A stretch of 64,000 nt of DNA, from NCBI RefSeq assembly GCF_000015165.1, contig NC_009485.1:4173501-4237500 (forward strand), given 5' to 3'. The stretch comes from Bradyrhizobium sp. BTAi1. GTDB lineage: Bacteria > Pseudomonadota > Alphaproteobacteria > Rhizobiales > Xanthobacteraceae. Below are positions 17,985-27,691 of the stretch, in pieces. How positions within the stretch are numbered: the first letter of the stretch is position 1; each line of letters starts with the position of its first letter. Under the pieces are notes generated by a model. The model searched no databases. It saw only the letters and a list, made by a program, of their open reading frames with translations, and had not been told where the DNA came from. The position numbers and the translations under genes were made by a program.

Positions 17985-19211
17985 ATGACCGCCTATGATC
18001 TCAGCAAGCTGCCCGTCACCCTTGACGACGTGCGCGCCGCCGCAGCAACGATCCAAGGCGTTGTGCTCGAGACAGCCTGCAATCAGAGCCGCACATTGGG
18101 CGAGATCTGTAAATGCAATCTATGGTTGAAGTTCGAGAATCTGCAGTTTACGTCCTCGTTCAAGGATCGCGGTGCGCTGAACCGGCTCAACGCGCTGACC
18201 GCCGAGCAGAGGCCGCGCGGCGTGATCGCGATGTCCGCCGGCAATCATGCGCAGGGCGTCGCCTATAATGCGCGGCGCCTCGGCATTCCTGCCACCATCG
18301 TGATGCCCGTCGGGACGCCGATGGTAAAGGTGGAGAACACGCGCCGCCACGGCGCGGAAGTCATCATCTCCGGTACAAATCTGGAAGAAGCGGGCGCATT
18401 CGCCCGTAGCCACGGTGCGGCGCATGGCATGACGTTGATCCACCCTTACGACGATCCGCTGATCATCGCGGGGCAGGGCACGGTCGCGCTGGAGATGCTC
18501 GCCGCGGTGCCCGAGCTCGATACGCTCGTCGTTCCGATCGGCGGCGGCGGGCTGATCTCGGGCATCGCGGTGGTCGCCCGCGCGCTCAAGCCGTCGGTGC
18601 GGATCATCGGCGTTCAGGCCGAGCTTTATCCGTCGATGTACAACGCCATCAGTGGCAAAGACTTGCCGATGCGCGGCGACACCCTCGCCGAGGGCATTGC
18701 GGTCAAATCGCCGGGACGGATCACGACCGAGATCATCCGCCATCTCGTTGACGACATTCTGCTCGTGACCGAGCCGCAGATCGAACAAGCCTTGGCGACG
18801 CTGATCTCGATCGAGAAGACCGTGGTCGAAGGGGCCGGCGCCGCCGGTCTGGCTGCGGTGCTCGCCAACCCCGGCGAATTCGCCGGCCGCCATGTCGGAC
18901 TGGTGCTGAGCGGCGGCAATATCGACACCAGGCTGATCGCGTCGGTTCTGACCCGCGAGCTCGCGCGCGAGGGACGGCTGACGCAGCTGACGATCGACAT
19001 CGTCGATCGGCCGGGACAGCTCGCGGCGGTGTCGAGCCTGCTGGGCGACGCCGGCGCCAACATCATCGAGGTGTCGCATCAGCGCACCTTCTCGGTCCTG
19101 CCAGCCAAGGCGACGCTGTTGGAACTCGTCATCGAGACCCGCGATCAAGCGCATCTCAACGACGTCATGGCCAAGCTCGCCGCAGCGAATTTCAAGGCGC
19201 GTTGCACCTGA
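17985..19211 (+). CDS. Threonine ammonia-lyase with C-terminal ACT domain
   Basis: 408 residues, a fold-type II PLP enzyme deaminating threonine to 2-oxobutanoate. The PLP lysine is about K60 in TSSFKDRGALN, the phosphate-binding loop is PIGGGGLISG, and SAGNHAQGVAYN is conserved. A single ACT-like domain (about 330-405, LTQLTIDIVDRPGQLAAVSSLL) suggests amino-acid feedback control. The layout is that of the short, TdcB/ilvA-like ACT form. ATG 17985 is chosen over in-frame ATG 17970; neither has a clear ribosome site. Serine or beta-hydroxyaspartate as substrate is not excluded. Confidence 0.9.
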   Translation: MTAYDLSKLPVTLDDVRAAAATIQGVVLETACNQSRTLGEICKCNLWLKFENLQFTSSFKDRGALNRLNALTAEQRPRGVIAMSAGNHAQGVAYNARRLGIPATIVMPVGTPMVKVENTRRHGAEVIISGTNLEEAGAFARSHGAAHGMTLIHPYDDPLIIAGQGTVALEMLAAVPELDTLVVPIGGGGLISGIAVVARALKPSVRIIGVQAELYPSMYNAISGKDLPMRGDTLAEGIAVKSPGRITTEIIRHLVDDILLVTEPQIEQALATLISIEKTVVEGAGAAGLAAVLANPGEFAGRHVGLVLSGGNIDTRLIASVLTRELAREGRLTQLTIDIVDRPGQLAAVSSLLGDAGANIIEVSHQRTFSVLPAKATLLELVIETRDQAHLNDVMAKLAAANFKARCT

Positions 19212-19340
19212 GTCCGCCACGCGCCTTTCGCGCGGCGTTCTCCGACTGAGATCGGCGTGGCGCAGGAGGGGACGCTGGCGCTGTCGCACATCATGCTTGG
19301 ATTTCGCAATGCAAAGTCGTGTGCGGCGCAATGCGTAGAG

Positions 19341-19453
19341 TGTTCCGGAACAGCAATCCTCCCGGAGCTCATCGCGTATGAGTTCGCAAACGCAAAACAT
19401 CCCTGTGAGGTTGATCAGGTCAGAATTTTAGTTGCGCACCTCAATATTTGAGG
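19341..19453 (+). promoter_or_regulatory. Two palindromes upstream of the sugar ABC operon
   Basis: TGTTCCGGAACA (19341-19352) is a perfect 12-bp palindrome. CCTCAA-TAT-TTGAGG (19439-19453) is a hyphenated palindrome 42 bp before the binding-protein ATG. Either could be an operator for the LacI-family regulator encoded at the end of the operon; this is position-based inference. The surrounding 283-bp gap has no gene. Confidence 0.4.
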
Positions 19454-19494
19454 ACAGCATTGCGTCCAACAAAGAAGCCGGTTGGGAGGACGTG

Positions 19495-20754
19495 ATGAGA
19501 CTGCTCGCGAAGCTGGGACTCGCCGCTGCCGCATGCCTGATCGGGGCCAACGCCGCGAACGCCGACACCACCGTCAAATGGCTGCACATCGAGGTCAATC
19601 CGGCGCAGGTCAAGATCTGGGACGAGGTGGCCCGCGCCTATGAGGCGTCGCATCCGGGCGTGAAGATCGAGATGCAGTTCTTGGAGAACGAGGCCTACAA
19701 GGCCAAGCTGCCGACCATTCTGCAATCAAAGGACCGGCCGAACATCATCTACAGCTGGGCCGGCGGCGTACTGAAGGCGCAGATCGAGGCGGGCGTCCTC
19801 GACGACATCACCGATCAGGTGAAGGGCTACAGCGATAGCCTGACGCCTGCGGCACTTGCGGCATTCACCGACGATGGCCGCATCTACGGTCTGCCGATCG
19901 CGCTGTCGCAGGTCGGTTTCCTCTGCAACAAGGAGCTGATGGCCAAGGCCAAGATCGATCCGGCCGCCATCAAGAGCTGGGACGATCTGCTTGGCGCCGT
20001 GAAGACGCTGAAGGCCGCGGGCGTGACCCCGATCGTGGTCGGCGGCGCAGACAAATGGCCGCTGCACTTCTACTGGACGCACCTTGCGGTTCGCATCGGT
20101 GGCAAAGCGGCATTCGATGCGGCGCTGCGCGGCGAGAATGGCGGCTTTGCCGGAGAGACCTTCGTCAAATCCGGCGAGCTGTTCAAGCAGCTCGTCGATC
20201 TGCAGCCGTTCCAGAACGGCTTTCTCGGCTTCAAGAACCCCCAGGCCGTTGGCTATTTCGGCGACGGCAAGGCGGCGATGACCCTTGCCATCAGCTCCGC
20301 CTATCATCTGCAGCGGGCGCTCGCAGCCGACAAGATCGGCTTGAGCGAGGATAAGCTCTGCTGGTTCGATTTCCCGGCCGTGGCCGGCGGCAAGGGGGCT
20401 CCGACCGATACGCTCGGCGGCATCACCGGCTGGCTCGTCACCAAGGGCTCGCCGAAGGAAGCAGTCGATTTCCTGAAGTATTTCATTTCGAAGGACGTGC
20501 AGACGCGGTTGGCGGCCGGGAATTTCATCGTCCCAGTCGTGCAGGGCGCCGACGCCGGCCTCAACAATGGCTTCATGAAGCTGATCGCGGCCAACCTGGC
20601 GAAGTCGAACTATCATCAGAACTTCTATGACCAGAGCCTTGGCCCCTCGGTCGGCCGCGTCGTCAACGATGTCTCGGCGGAGATCGCGGGCGGCAGCATG
20701 AGTCCGCAGGACGCAGCCAAGGCGATTGAAGCGGCCCGCAAACAGGGCAACTGA
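19495..20754 (+). CDS. ABC transporter sugar-binding protein (family 1)
   Basis: 419 residues. A signal peptide (about 1-25, ending NAANA|DTTV) predicts a periplasmic location. The body is a family 1 solute-binding protein, with VNPAQVKIWDEVARAYEASHPGVKIEMQFLE split across lobe I, a GLPIALSQVGFLCNKEL region, and GGITGWLVTKGS near the C terminus. It would deliver a carbohydrate to the two permeases immediately downstream. GGGAGGA precedes the ATG at 19495. The substrate is unknown; the downstream Gfo/Idh and ThuA genes suggest a sugar, polyol or disaccharide. Confidence 0.93.
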   Translation: MRLLAKLGLAAAACLIGANAANADTTVKWLHIEVNPAQVKIWDEVARAYEASHPGVKIEMQFLENEAYKAKLPTILQSKDRPNIIYSWAGGVLKAQIEAGVLDDITDQVKGYSDSLTPAALAAFTDDGRIYGLPIALSQVGFLCNKELMAKAKIDPAAIKSWDDLLGAVKTLKAAGVTPIVVGGADKWPLHFYWTHLAVRIGGKAAFDAALRGENGGFAGETFVKSGELFKQLVDLQPFQNGFLGFKNPQAVGYFGDGKAAMTLAISSAYHLQRALAADKIGLSEDKLCWFDFPAVAGGKGAPTDTLGGITGWLVTKGSPKEAVDFLKYFISKDVQTRLAAGNFIVPVVQGADAGLNNGFMKLIAANLAKSNYHQNFYDQSLGPSVGRVVNDVSAEIAGGSMSPQDAAKAIEAARKQGN

Positions 20755-20755
20755 C

Positions 20756-21697
20756 ATGGCCCGTCAGATTGCGAGCTCGTCGGCGATCCACGTCGCCCGG
20801 CCGCCGCTGGCCGCGCAAGCGAGCCGCGGACCGAGCTGGGACGGACGATACACCGTCCTGATCCTGTTCCTGCCGCCGGCGCTGCTGTTGTTCACGCTGT
20901 TCGTGGTGCTGCCGATCGGGGAGGCGGCCTGGTACTCGGCCTTTAACTGGAACGGCTTCGGCCGGCCGACCAATTGGATCGGCCTGGACAACTACCGCTT
21001 TGTGCTGGAGACGCGCGCATTCTGGCTCGCGCTGCGCAACAACGGCCTGATCATCGCGGTCTCCCTCTGCGTCCAGCTGCCGCTGGCGCTGACGCTGGCC
21101 CTGATGCTCTCGGAACGGTTCCGCGGCGCGGTGGCGCTGCGCATGCTGTTCTTCATGCCCTACATCCTCGCCGAGATCGCGACCGGGCTGATTTTCAGCT
21201 TCGTTTATGACGGCGATTACGGCCTTGTCGCTTCGATCTGGCGCAGCTTCGGCGCCGAGCCACCGCATCTTCTGGCGTCGACGGACACCGCCATGCTGGC
21301 GGTGCTGATCGTGATCGTCTGGAAGTATTTCGGCTTCCATATGATGCTGTTCATTGCGGCGCTGCAGAGCATCGACAAGAGCCTGATCGAGGCGGCCAGG
21401 ATCGACGGCGCGACGCGGACGCAGAGCTTGCGTCATGTCGTCATCCCCTTGCTCTATCCGACGATCCGGCTCTCCGTCTTCTTTGCGATCATCGGGTCGT
21501 TGCAGCTGTTCGACCTGGTCATGCCGCTGACGCGTGGCGGACCCGCCGATTCCTCCAATACGATGGTCAGCTTTCTCTACAACAACGGCATTTCCCGCAT
21601 GCGCGTCGGTTACGGCAGCGCCATCGGGGTTATCCTGTTCGTGATCTGCGTGACCTTTGCGTTCACCTACAAGCGATGGTTCATGCGCGATGAATAG
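20756..21697 (+). CDS. Sugar ABC transporter permease, MalF/UgpA-like
   Basis: 313 residues with six expected membrane segments. It carries the ATPase-contact EAA loop, seen as SLIEAARIDGATRTQSLRHVVIP. The first hydrophobic helix is about residues 36-60. It begins one base after the binding-protein stop and overlaps the next permease by 8 bp, so the three are one operon. An inner-membrane half-channel. Confidence 0.93.
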   Translation: MARQIASSSAIHVARPPLAAQASRGPSWDGRYTVLILFLPPALLLFTLFVVLPIGEAAWYSAFNWNGFGRPTNWIGLDNYRFVLETRAFWLALRNNGLIIAVSLCVQLPLALTLALMLSERFRGAVALRMLFFMPYILAEIATGLIFSFVYDGDYGLVASIWRSFGAEPPHLLASTDTAMLAVLIVIVWKYFGFHMMLFIAALQSIDKSLIEAARIDGATRTQSLRHVVIPLLYPTIRLSVFFAIIGSLQLFDLVMPLTRGGPADSSNTMVSFLYNNGISRMRVGYGSAIGVILFVICVTFAFTYKRWFMRDE

Positions 21698-22538
21698 GGC
21701 CGATCCCACCAGGGCGCCGTTCGATCCGGCCGTGCTGTTGAAGGCGGCGTTCCTCGCCGTCGTCGCGATCTTCGTGCTTGTGCCGCTGCTCGCGACCTTG
21801 CTCGGTGGCTTCAAGTCTCTCGGCGAACTGCGCGTCAATCCTTTTGGCCTGCCGCAGCATTGGGAATGGCAGAATTATGCCGACATCCTGCTCTCGGGGC
21901 GCTACTGGCAGCTGCTGCGCAACTCGCTGATCATCTCGACCTTGACGGTCACCCTGACCCTGATCGTCGCGTCGATGGCGGCGTTCACCTTTGCCCACGT
22001 CCGGTTTTTCGGCAGCTCGATGCTGCTGAGCTATCTCACCCTGGGGCTGCTGTTCCCGGCCGCCACGGCGGTGTTGCCGCTGTTCATAAAGGTGCGCGAT
22101 CTCGGGCTGCTCGACAGCTATTTCGGCGTCGCGCTGCCGCAGGTCGCCTTCAGCCTCGCAATGAGCGTGCTGCTGCTGCGGCGCTTCTTCAAGGACCTGC
22201 CCTACGAGCTGCTCGAGGCGGCGCTGGTCGACGGCTGCAGCTACGTCAAGTTCTTCCGCCACGTGACGCTGCCGCTGTCGCGACCGATCCTGGCCACCGT
22301 CGGCACCATTACCTTCGTCAACAGCTGGAACGCCTATCTGTTGCCGCTCGTGATGCTGAACACCGATGCGCTGTATCCGTGGCCGCTCGGCATCATGGTC
22401 TATCAGGGCGAGTATTCCTCGGAGTGGCACCTGATCCTCGCCTTCATCACGCTGACCATCCTTCCGACGATCATCCTCTTTCTGCTGGCGCAGAAGCACA
22501 TCGTCGCCGGCCTCACATCGGGCGCGGTCAAGGGATGA
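21690..22538 (+). CDS. Sugar ABC transporter permease, MalG/UgpE-like
   Basis: 282 residues, multi-pass membrane protein and partner of the preceding permease. Its EAA loop reads LLEAALVDGCSYVKFFRHVTLP. It ends in QKHIVAGLTSGAVKG, the classic MalG-family terminus. The ATG overlaps the stop region of the upstream permease. No ABC ATPase gene follows, so the transporter must borrow one encoded elsewhere. Confidence 0.93.
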   Translation: MNRADPTRAPFDPAVLLKAAFLAVVAIFVLVPLLATLLGGFKSLGELRVNPFGLPQHWEWQNYADILLSGRYWQLLRNSLIISTLTVTLTLIVASMAAFTFAHVRFFGSSMLLSYLTLGLLFPAATAVLPLFIKVRDLGLLDSYFGVALPQVAFSLAMSVLLLRRFFKDLPYELLEAALVDGCSYVKFFRHVTLPLSRPILATVGTITFVNSWNAYLLPLVMLNTDALYPWPLGIMVYQGEYSSEWHLILAFITLTILPTIILFLLAQKHIVAGLTSGAVKG

Positions 22539-22560
22539 ACACGATCTCACGGAGACCATC

Positions 22561-23658
22561 ATGAGAAAAATAGGCATCGGCATCATCGGATGCGGCAACA
22601 TCAGCACCGCCTATCTGAAGGCGGCACAACGCTTTCCCGTGCTCGACATCAAAGCACTAGCCGATATGCGCAGCGACGCGGCCGAGCGTCAGGGCTCAGC
22701 CTTTGGTCTACCGGCCATGCGCGTCGACCAACTGCTCAAGCGCGATGACATCGAGATCGTGATCAACCTCACCGTGCCGCTGGCCCACACCGACGTCAGC
22801 CTCGCGGTGCTGAATGCCGGCAAGCATGTCCACTCCGAGAAGCCGCTCGGGATCGATGTCGCGGAAGCGCGCAAGGTGATCGAACTCGCCGCGCAGAAGA
22901 ACCTTCGGGTCGGCTGCGCGCCGGATACGTTTCTCGGCGGCGGGCACCAGACCGCGCGCAAGCTGATTGACGACGGCGCGATCGGTGCGCCTGTCGCGGG
23001 CAGCGCCTTTTTCGGGTGCCCCGGCCATGAACGCTGGCACCCGGCTCCGGGCTTCTATTATCTCCGCGGCGGCGGCCCGATGCTCGATATGGGTCCTTAC
23101 TACATCACGGATCTCGTGCAATTGCTCGGCCCCGTCGCCAGCGTGATGGGCTCGACCGCACGCCCACGCTCCGAACGCCTCGTCACCAGCCAGCCGATGA
23201 ACGGAACGCTGATCCCGGTCGAGGTGGCCACGCATGTCGCGGGCACGCTCGAATTCGAGAGTGGGGCGGTCGTGTCGGTCACGATGAGCTTCGACGTGCC
23301 GAAGCACCGGCACGCGCCGATCGAGATCTATGGCAACAAGGGCAGCATGCTGATGCCGGATCCGAACCGTTTCGGCGGCGAGGTGCAGGTCGCCAAGACC
23401 GGCGGTGAATGGGAGACGATGTCGCTGACGCACGGTCACGTCGATGGCGAATTCCGCTCCATCGGCGTCGCCGACATGGCCACGGCCATCCTGAACGACC
23501 GCCCGCATCGGGCCAGCGGCGCGCTGGCCTTTCACGTGCTGGAAGTGATGGAGGCGTTCCAGACCTCCGCCAATGAGGGCCGGCGCGTCGTGATCGAGAG
23601 CCGCGTGGAGCGGCCGGCGATGCTTCCTGCGGGGCAAGATACCGGACAGATCGATTGA
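22561..23658 (+). CDS. Gfo/Idh/MocA family oxidoreductase
   Basis: 365 residues. An N-terminal Rossmann fold starts GIGIIGCGNISTAYL, with the family motif HVHSEKPLGID, in which the Lys-Pro is the expected catalytic/cofactor motif. A C-terminal substrate domain carries GGGPMLDMGPYYITDL. These NAD(P) enzymes oxidise sugars, inositols or derivatives. It lies 22 bp after the permease, within the same transcription unit, so it probably acts on the imported carbohydrate. Confidence 0.92.
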   Translation: MRKIGIGIIGCGNISTAYLKAAQRFPVLDIKALADMRSDAAERQGSAFGLPAMRVDQLLKRDDIEIVINLTVPLAHTDVSLAVLNAGKHVHSEKPLGIDVAEARKVIELAAQKNLRVGCAPDTFLGGGHQTARKLIDDGAIGAPVAGSAFFGCPGHERWHPAPGFYYLRGGGPMLDMGPYYITDLVQLLGPVASVMGSTARPRSERLVTSQPMNGTLIPVEVATHVAGTLEFESGAVVSVTMSFDVPKHRHAPIEIYGNKGSMLMPDPNRFGGEVQVAKTGGEWETMSLTHGHVDGEFRSIGVADMATAILNDRPHRASGALAFHVLEVMEAFQTSANEGRRVVIESRVERPAMLPAGQDTGQID

Positions 23659-23668
23659 GGACAAAGCG

Positions 23669-24313
23669 ATGCGCAAGGCAATGATTGTATGGGGCGGCTG
23701 GCCGGGACATGATCCGGACCTCTGTGCCTCGATGATCCGCGGCTGGCTCAAGGCCGAAGGGTTCGAGGTGCAGATCGAGACCACGACCGCCGCCTTCGCT
23801 GACCCCGCGATTCACGATCTGTCGCTGATCATCCCGATCTACACCATGTCTAAGATTGAGAAGGCGGAAGCACTCAATCTCTGCGCGGCGGTGCGCAGCG
23901 GCGTCGGGCTCGCCGGGCATCATGGCGGCATGTGCGACGCCTTCCGCGATTCGGTGGACTACCAGTTTCTGTGCGGCGGGCAGTGGGTCGCACATCCCGG
24001 CAATATCATCGATTACCGGGTCGACTTGACCAGACCGGACGATCCCATCATGAAGGGCTTGAAGAGTTTCGAGCACCGGTCCGAGCAATACTACATGCAT
24101 GTCGACCCGGCCAACGAGGTGTTGGCGACCACGACGTTCAGCGGCGAGCACGCACCCTGGATCGAAGGTGTCGTGATGCCGGTGGTTTGGAAGAAGCGAT
24201 ATGGCGCGGGCCGCGTGTTCTATTCCTCGCTTGGCCATCGCGCCTATGAGCTCGACGTTCCGGAGATCCGCACCTTGATGACCCGCGGCATGCTATGGGC
24301 GGCGCGCGAGTGA
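23669..24313 (+). CDS. ThuA-like domain protein
   Basis: 214 residues of the ThuA fold (class I glutamine-amidotransferase-like). Motifs seen are MIVWGGWPGHDP, a GLAGHHGGMCDAF loop, QWVAHPG and the C-terminal YGAGRVFYSSLGH. ThuA proteins in rhizobia are linked to trehalose and related disaccharide use, probably with a 3-keto-sugar intermediate made by Gfo/Idh dehydrogenases. The adjacency to such a dehydrogenase fits that pattern. Confidence 0.9.
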   Translation: MRKAMIVWGGWPGHDPDLCASMIRGWLKAEGFEVQIETTTAAFADPAIHDLSLIIPIYTMSKIEKAEALNLCAAVRSGVGLAGHHGGMCDAFRDSVDYQFLCGGQWVAHPGNIIDYRVDLTRPDDPIMKGLKSFEHRSEQYYMHVDPANEVLATTTFSGEHAPWIEGVVMPVVWKKRYGAGRVFYSSLGHRAYELDVPEIRTLMTRGMLWAARE

Positions 24314-25359
24314 CTGTTGGAGCGACGCCGTCACCCGTCCGCGCCACGCTCGAGGACGTCGCGCGGACGGCGGGCGTGTCGCTCGCCACCGTCGACCGCG
24401 TCATCAACCGCCGCGAGGGCGTGCGGGCCAAGACCGTCGCGCGTGTCGAGGCCGCCGTGGCTAAGCTCGGCTACCGCGCCGACATTGCTGCCGCGCGTCT
24501 TGCCAGGGGCCAGAGCTTCCGCTTTGCCTTCGTGCTGCCGACCGGCGGCAACAGTTTCATGACGAATTTGACCGAGCAGGTCCAGCGAACGGCGGAATGG
24601 CTGGCCGGGCAGCGCGGCTTCATCGACATCCTCCATGTCGACGTGTTCGACCCGGATGTGCTGGCCGGCACGCTGGAGACCTTGTCGCCGGCCTATCAGG
24701 GCGTCGCCGTGATCGCGCTCGACCATCCGAGGGTGCGAGCCGCGATCGACGAGCTTGCTGCCCGCGGGGTCGCGGTCGTGACGCTGGTGTCCGACGCGCC
24801 GAGCTCGCGCCGCCTGCATTATGTCGGCATCGACAATCCGGCGGCGGGACGGACGGCGGCGACGCTGATGGGGCGTTTCCTGGGCGGCCGTGACGGGACT
24901 GTCGCGGTGATCGCGGGGTCGTTGTCGCTGCGCGATCACGCCGAACGGCAGTTCGGCTTCAACCAGATCCTGTGCAGCGAGTACCCGAGTCTTCGCGCGC
25001 TGCCGACGATCGAGGGCCGCGACGACAGCGAGCTCACGCGCCAGCTCACGGCCGAGCTGCTGGCGCGCCATTCGGATCTGCGCGGCATCTATTGCTGCGG
25101 CGCCGGCAACCGCGGCATCGCCGACGCCCTGGAGGCGTCGGGGCGGGCCCGCGAGGTCGTCTGGATCACCCATGAGCTGACCCAGCATACGCGGCGGTTC
25201 CTGGTCCGCGGCACGCTCGACGCGATCATCAACCAGGATCCGGGCCACGAGGCCCGCTCCGCGGCGCGCGTCCTGCTCGCGCATTGTTCGGGCGAGCCGA
25301 TCAGCCCCGATCAGGAGCGCATCCGCATCGACATCTTTCTGCGCGACAATCTGCCGTGA
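24310..25359 (+). CDS. LacI-family transcriptional regulator
   Basis: 349 residues from a GTG that overlaps the ThuA stop (GTGA); an in-frame ATG at 24295 is the alternative. The N-terminal helix-turn-helix reads ATLEDVARTAGVSLATVDRVIN and is followed by the hinge region. A periplasmic-binding-protein-like effector domain occupies about 65-345. It most closely resembles regulators that bind sugars. As last gene of the importer operon it probably controls that operon from sites such as the palindromes near 19341 and 19439. Confidence 0.92.
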   Translation: MTVGATPSPVRATLEDVARTAGVSLATVDRVINRREGVRAKTVARVEAAVAKLGYRADIAAARLARGQSFRFAFVLPTGGNSFMTNLTEQVQRTAEWLAGQRGFIDILHVDVFDPDVLAGTLETLSPAYQGVAVIALDHPRVRAAIDELAARGVAVVTLVSDAPSSRRLHYVGIDNPAAGRTAATLMGRFLGGRDGTVAVIAGSLSLRDHAERQFGFNQILCSEYPSLRALPTIEGRDDSELTRQLTAELLARHSDLRGIYCCGAGNRGIADALEASGRAREVVWITHELTQHTRRFLVRGTLDAIINQDPGHEARSAARVLLAHCSGEPISPDQERIRIDIFLRDNLP

Positions 25360-25410
25360 TCTAGCAGAGCGGCCGGGAGCATGATGCGTTTTCGTGGAAA
25401 CGCATCTGGT

Positions 25411-25809
25411 CTAGAGCCAGCCGAAGATCGCGATCGCCAACACGGCCTGGGCGGCGAAGCCAACCAGAAAGGCGACCGTTCGGAACAGCGGCAGGCCGAG
25501 CGTGTAGACGATCACATGGGCGACCCGCGACCAGAAATAGACGGCGCAGGCCAGCACCGTCCATTTGGTCGAGTAGTCCATCGAATTGAGGATCAGCACC
25601 AGCGGCGCGAAGATGATCAGGTTCTCGACCGCGTTGTCATGCGCGAACATCAGCCGAGTCGCCCAGGGCGCGTGCGGCTTGTCGTTGCGGGAGGGGTTGG
25701 CCATGGCGCCGGTGAGGCCGCGGACCTGGCAGCGGTTCAGAATATAGGGAACCCAGAGCAGCCCGGTCAGAATGACCGTGAGCGTCAGCCAGAACAGTTC
25801 GCGCGTCAT
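25411..25809 (-). CDS. MAPEG-family membrane protein
   Basis: 132 residues with about four hydrophobic helices. The family pattern is visible in HDNAVENLIIFAPLVLI and in FWSRVAHVIVYTLGLPLFRT. MAPEG proteins include microsomal glutathione transferases and eicosanoid enzymes; bacterial members are mostly uncharacterised. It follows phaC on the same strand by about 70 bp and may share its transcript. Confidence 0.88.
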   Translation of the reverse strand: MTRELFWLTLTVILTGLLWVPYILNRCQVRGLTGAMANPSRNDKPHAPWATRLMFAHDNAVENLIIFAPLVLILNSMDYSTKWTVLACAVYFWSRVAHVIVYTLGLPLFRTVAFLVGFAAQAVLAIAIFGWL

Positions 25810-25882
25810 CGAGATCCCCTCAACTGATTACCGTCCCGCCCCGGCGGGACCGAGGCGTTATAATCAATTGCCGCGGATCACG

Positions 25883-27691
25883 CTACGCGCGGACGCGCAC
25901 ATACGAGCCCGGCGCGTCCTCGATCGGTGGATAGGCATCGTTGCCGACGCTGCGGGCGGGAACCTCTTCCGGATCGAGTTCGGCGAGCCACGCGCGCCAG
26001 TCCGGCCACCACGACCCCTTATGCTCCTGCGCGCCCTTCATCCAGTCCTTCAGCGAGATGTCGTGGATCTGGTCGTTGGTCCAGTACTGGTATTTGCCGG
26101 AGGAGGGCGGGTTGACCACGCCGGCAATGTGGCCCGAGCCCGAGAGCACATACTTCACCGGGCCGCCGAAGAACTGCGAGCCGTAGAGAACAGAATCCGC
26201 CGGCGCGATGTGGTCCTCGCGCGTCGCCAGATTGTAGACCGGCACCTTCACCTTGGAGAGATCGAGCAGCGTGTTGTCGAGCACCATCGTGCCCTGCGTC
26301 AGCCGGTTCTCCAGGTAGCAGTTGCGCAGGTAATAGGAGTGGTTGGCCGCCGACATCCGCGTGGCGTCCGAATTCCAGTGCAGCAGGTCGAACGCCGCCG
26401 GCGGCTGGCCCTTGAGGTAGTTGTTGACGACATAGGACCAGATCAGGTCGTTCGACCTGAGCATGTTGAAGGCCATCGCCATCTTGCTGCCTTCGAGCAC
26501 GCCCGAGGCCTGCATGTCGCGCTCCAGCGCCGAGATCTGCGTCTCGTCGACGAACACCAGCAGGTCGCCCGCATGCGTGAAGTCGACCTGCGCGGCGAGG
26601 AACGTCGCAGAGGTCACGCGCTGGCGGCGCTTGTCGGCGAGCCAGGCGAGCGTGGTCGCGAGCATGGTGCCGCCGACGCAATAGCCGAGCGTGTGCACCT
26701 TCATCTCGCCCGTCACCTTCTCGATGACGTCCATCGCGGTGAGCGGACCTTCCTTCATGTAGTCCTCCCAGGTCTTGGTCCCGAGCTTCTTGTCGGGATT
26801 GACCCAGGAGATCACGAATACCGTGAGGCCCTGATCGACGCACCATTTGATGAAGGATTTCTCCGGGCGCAGATCGAGGATGTAGAACTTGTTGATCCAG
26901 GGCGGGATGATCAGCAGCGGCGTGCGCAGCACGTTCTCCGTCGACGGCGCGTACTGGATCAGCTGCATCATCTCGTTCTGGAAGATCACCTTGCCCGGCG
27001 TCATCGCCATGTTGACGCCGACCTCGAGATTGGCCGGGTCGGATTGGCGGATCTTCAGCGTGCCCTTGCCGGCCTCGATGTCCTCGGCAAGCATCTGCAT
27101 GCCACGCACGAGATTGTCGCCGCTCGACGACAGCGTCTGCCGCAGCACTTCCGGATTGGTCAGGACGAAGTTGGACGGCGCCAGCGCATTGGTGATCTGG
27201 TTGACGTAGAACTCGGCCTTCTTGCGTGTATGCGGATCGAGCCCTTCGGCATTGTGGACGAGATCCTGCGCCCATTGTGTCGTCAGCAGATAGGCCTGCA
27301 TGACGAAGTCGAAGAACTGGTTCGACTTCCATTCCGGATCGGCGAAGCGCTTGTCGCGCGGCGACGGCGAAATCGCCGGTGGCGCGTCTTCGCCCGCGAG
27401 CCGACGTGAGGCCGAGCCCCACAGGTCGAGATAGCCCTTCGCGATCTTGGTCTGGATATCGCTGGCGCGATCCTTGTCGGACAGCCAATAATCGGCGACC
27501 GCCGTGAACGACTTCACGACTTCGGCCAGCTCGGTCGGCGGCCGATCCTGAACTTCACCGGTTTCGCGCGGCTTCAAATAGGCTGCGAGAGCCTTGCCGC
27601 TCGTCTCCATTGCTCTCGCGATATTCGTCGCGAAGGCTTCGGCGTCGAATGTTTTTGTTGATTGGGTGGTGCTGTTCGAAACGTCGGTCAT
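25883..27691 (-). CDS. phaC: Class I poly(3-hydroxyalkanoate) synthase
   Basis: 602 residues, the class I length. PhaC polymerises hydroxyacyl-CoA into storage polyester at the granule surface. The lipase-like box is GYCVGGT with catalytic Cys338. The catalytic Asp is in REDHIAPADS and the His in GSGHIAGVVN. The ATG begins MTDVSNSTTQ. phaA/phaB and phaR are not in the window, so the biosynthesis genes are split in this genome. Confidence 0.96.
   Translation of the reverse strand: MTDVSNSTTQSTKTFDAEAFATNIARAMETSGKALAAYLKPRETGEVQDRPPTELAEVVKSFTAVADYWLSDKDRASDIQTKIAKGYLDLWGSASRRLAGEDAPPAISPSPRDKRFADPEWKSNQFFDFVMQAYLLTTQWAQDLVHNAEGLDPHTRKKAEFYVNQITNALAPSNFVLTNPEVLRQTLSSSGDNLVRGMQMLAEDIEAGKGTLKIRQSDPANLEVGVNMAMTPGKVIFQNEMMQLIQYAPSTENVLRTPLLIIPPWINKFYILDLRPEKSFIKWCVDQGLTVFVISWVNPDKKLGTKTWEDYMKEGPLTAMDVIEKVTGEMKVHTLGYCVGGTMLATTLAWLADKRRQRVTSATFLAAQVDFTHAGDLLVFVDETQISALERDMQASGVLEGSKMAMAFNMLRSNDLIWSYVVNNYLKGQPPAAFDLLHWNSDATRMSAANHSYYLRNCYLENRLTQGTMVLDNTLLDLSKVKVPVYNLATREDHIAPADSVLYGSQFFGGPVKYVLSGSGHIAGVVNPPSSGKYQYWTNDQIHDISLKDWMKGAQEHKGSWWPDWRAWLAELDPEEVPARSVGNDAYPPIEDAPGSYVRVRA

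Noticed and set aside
25772..27409. 545-codon plus-strand ORF over phaC
   Set aside because: It is antisense to an intact PHA synthase with full catalytic triad and shows no domain.
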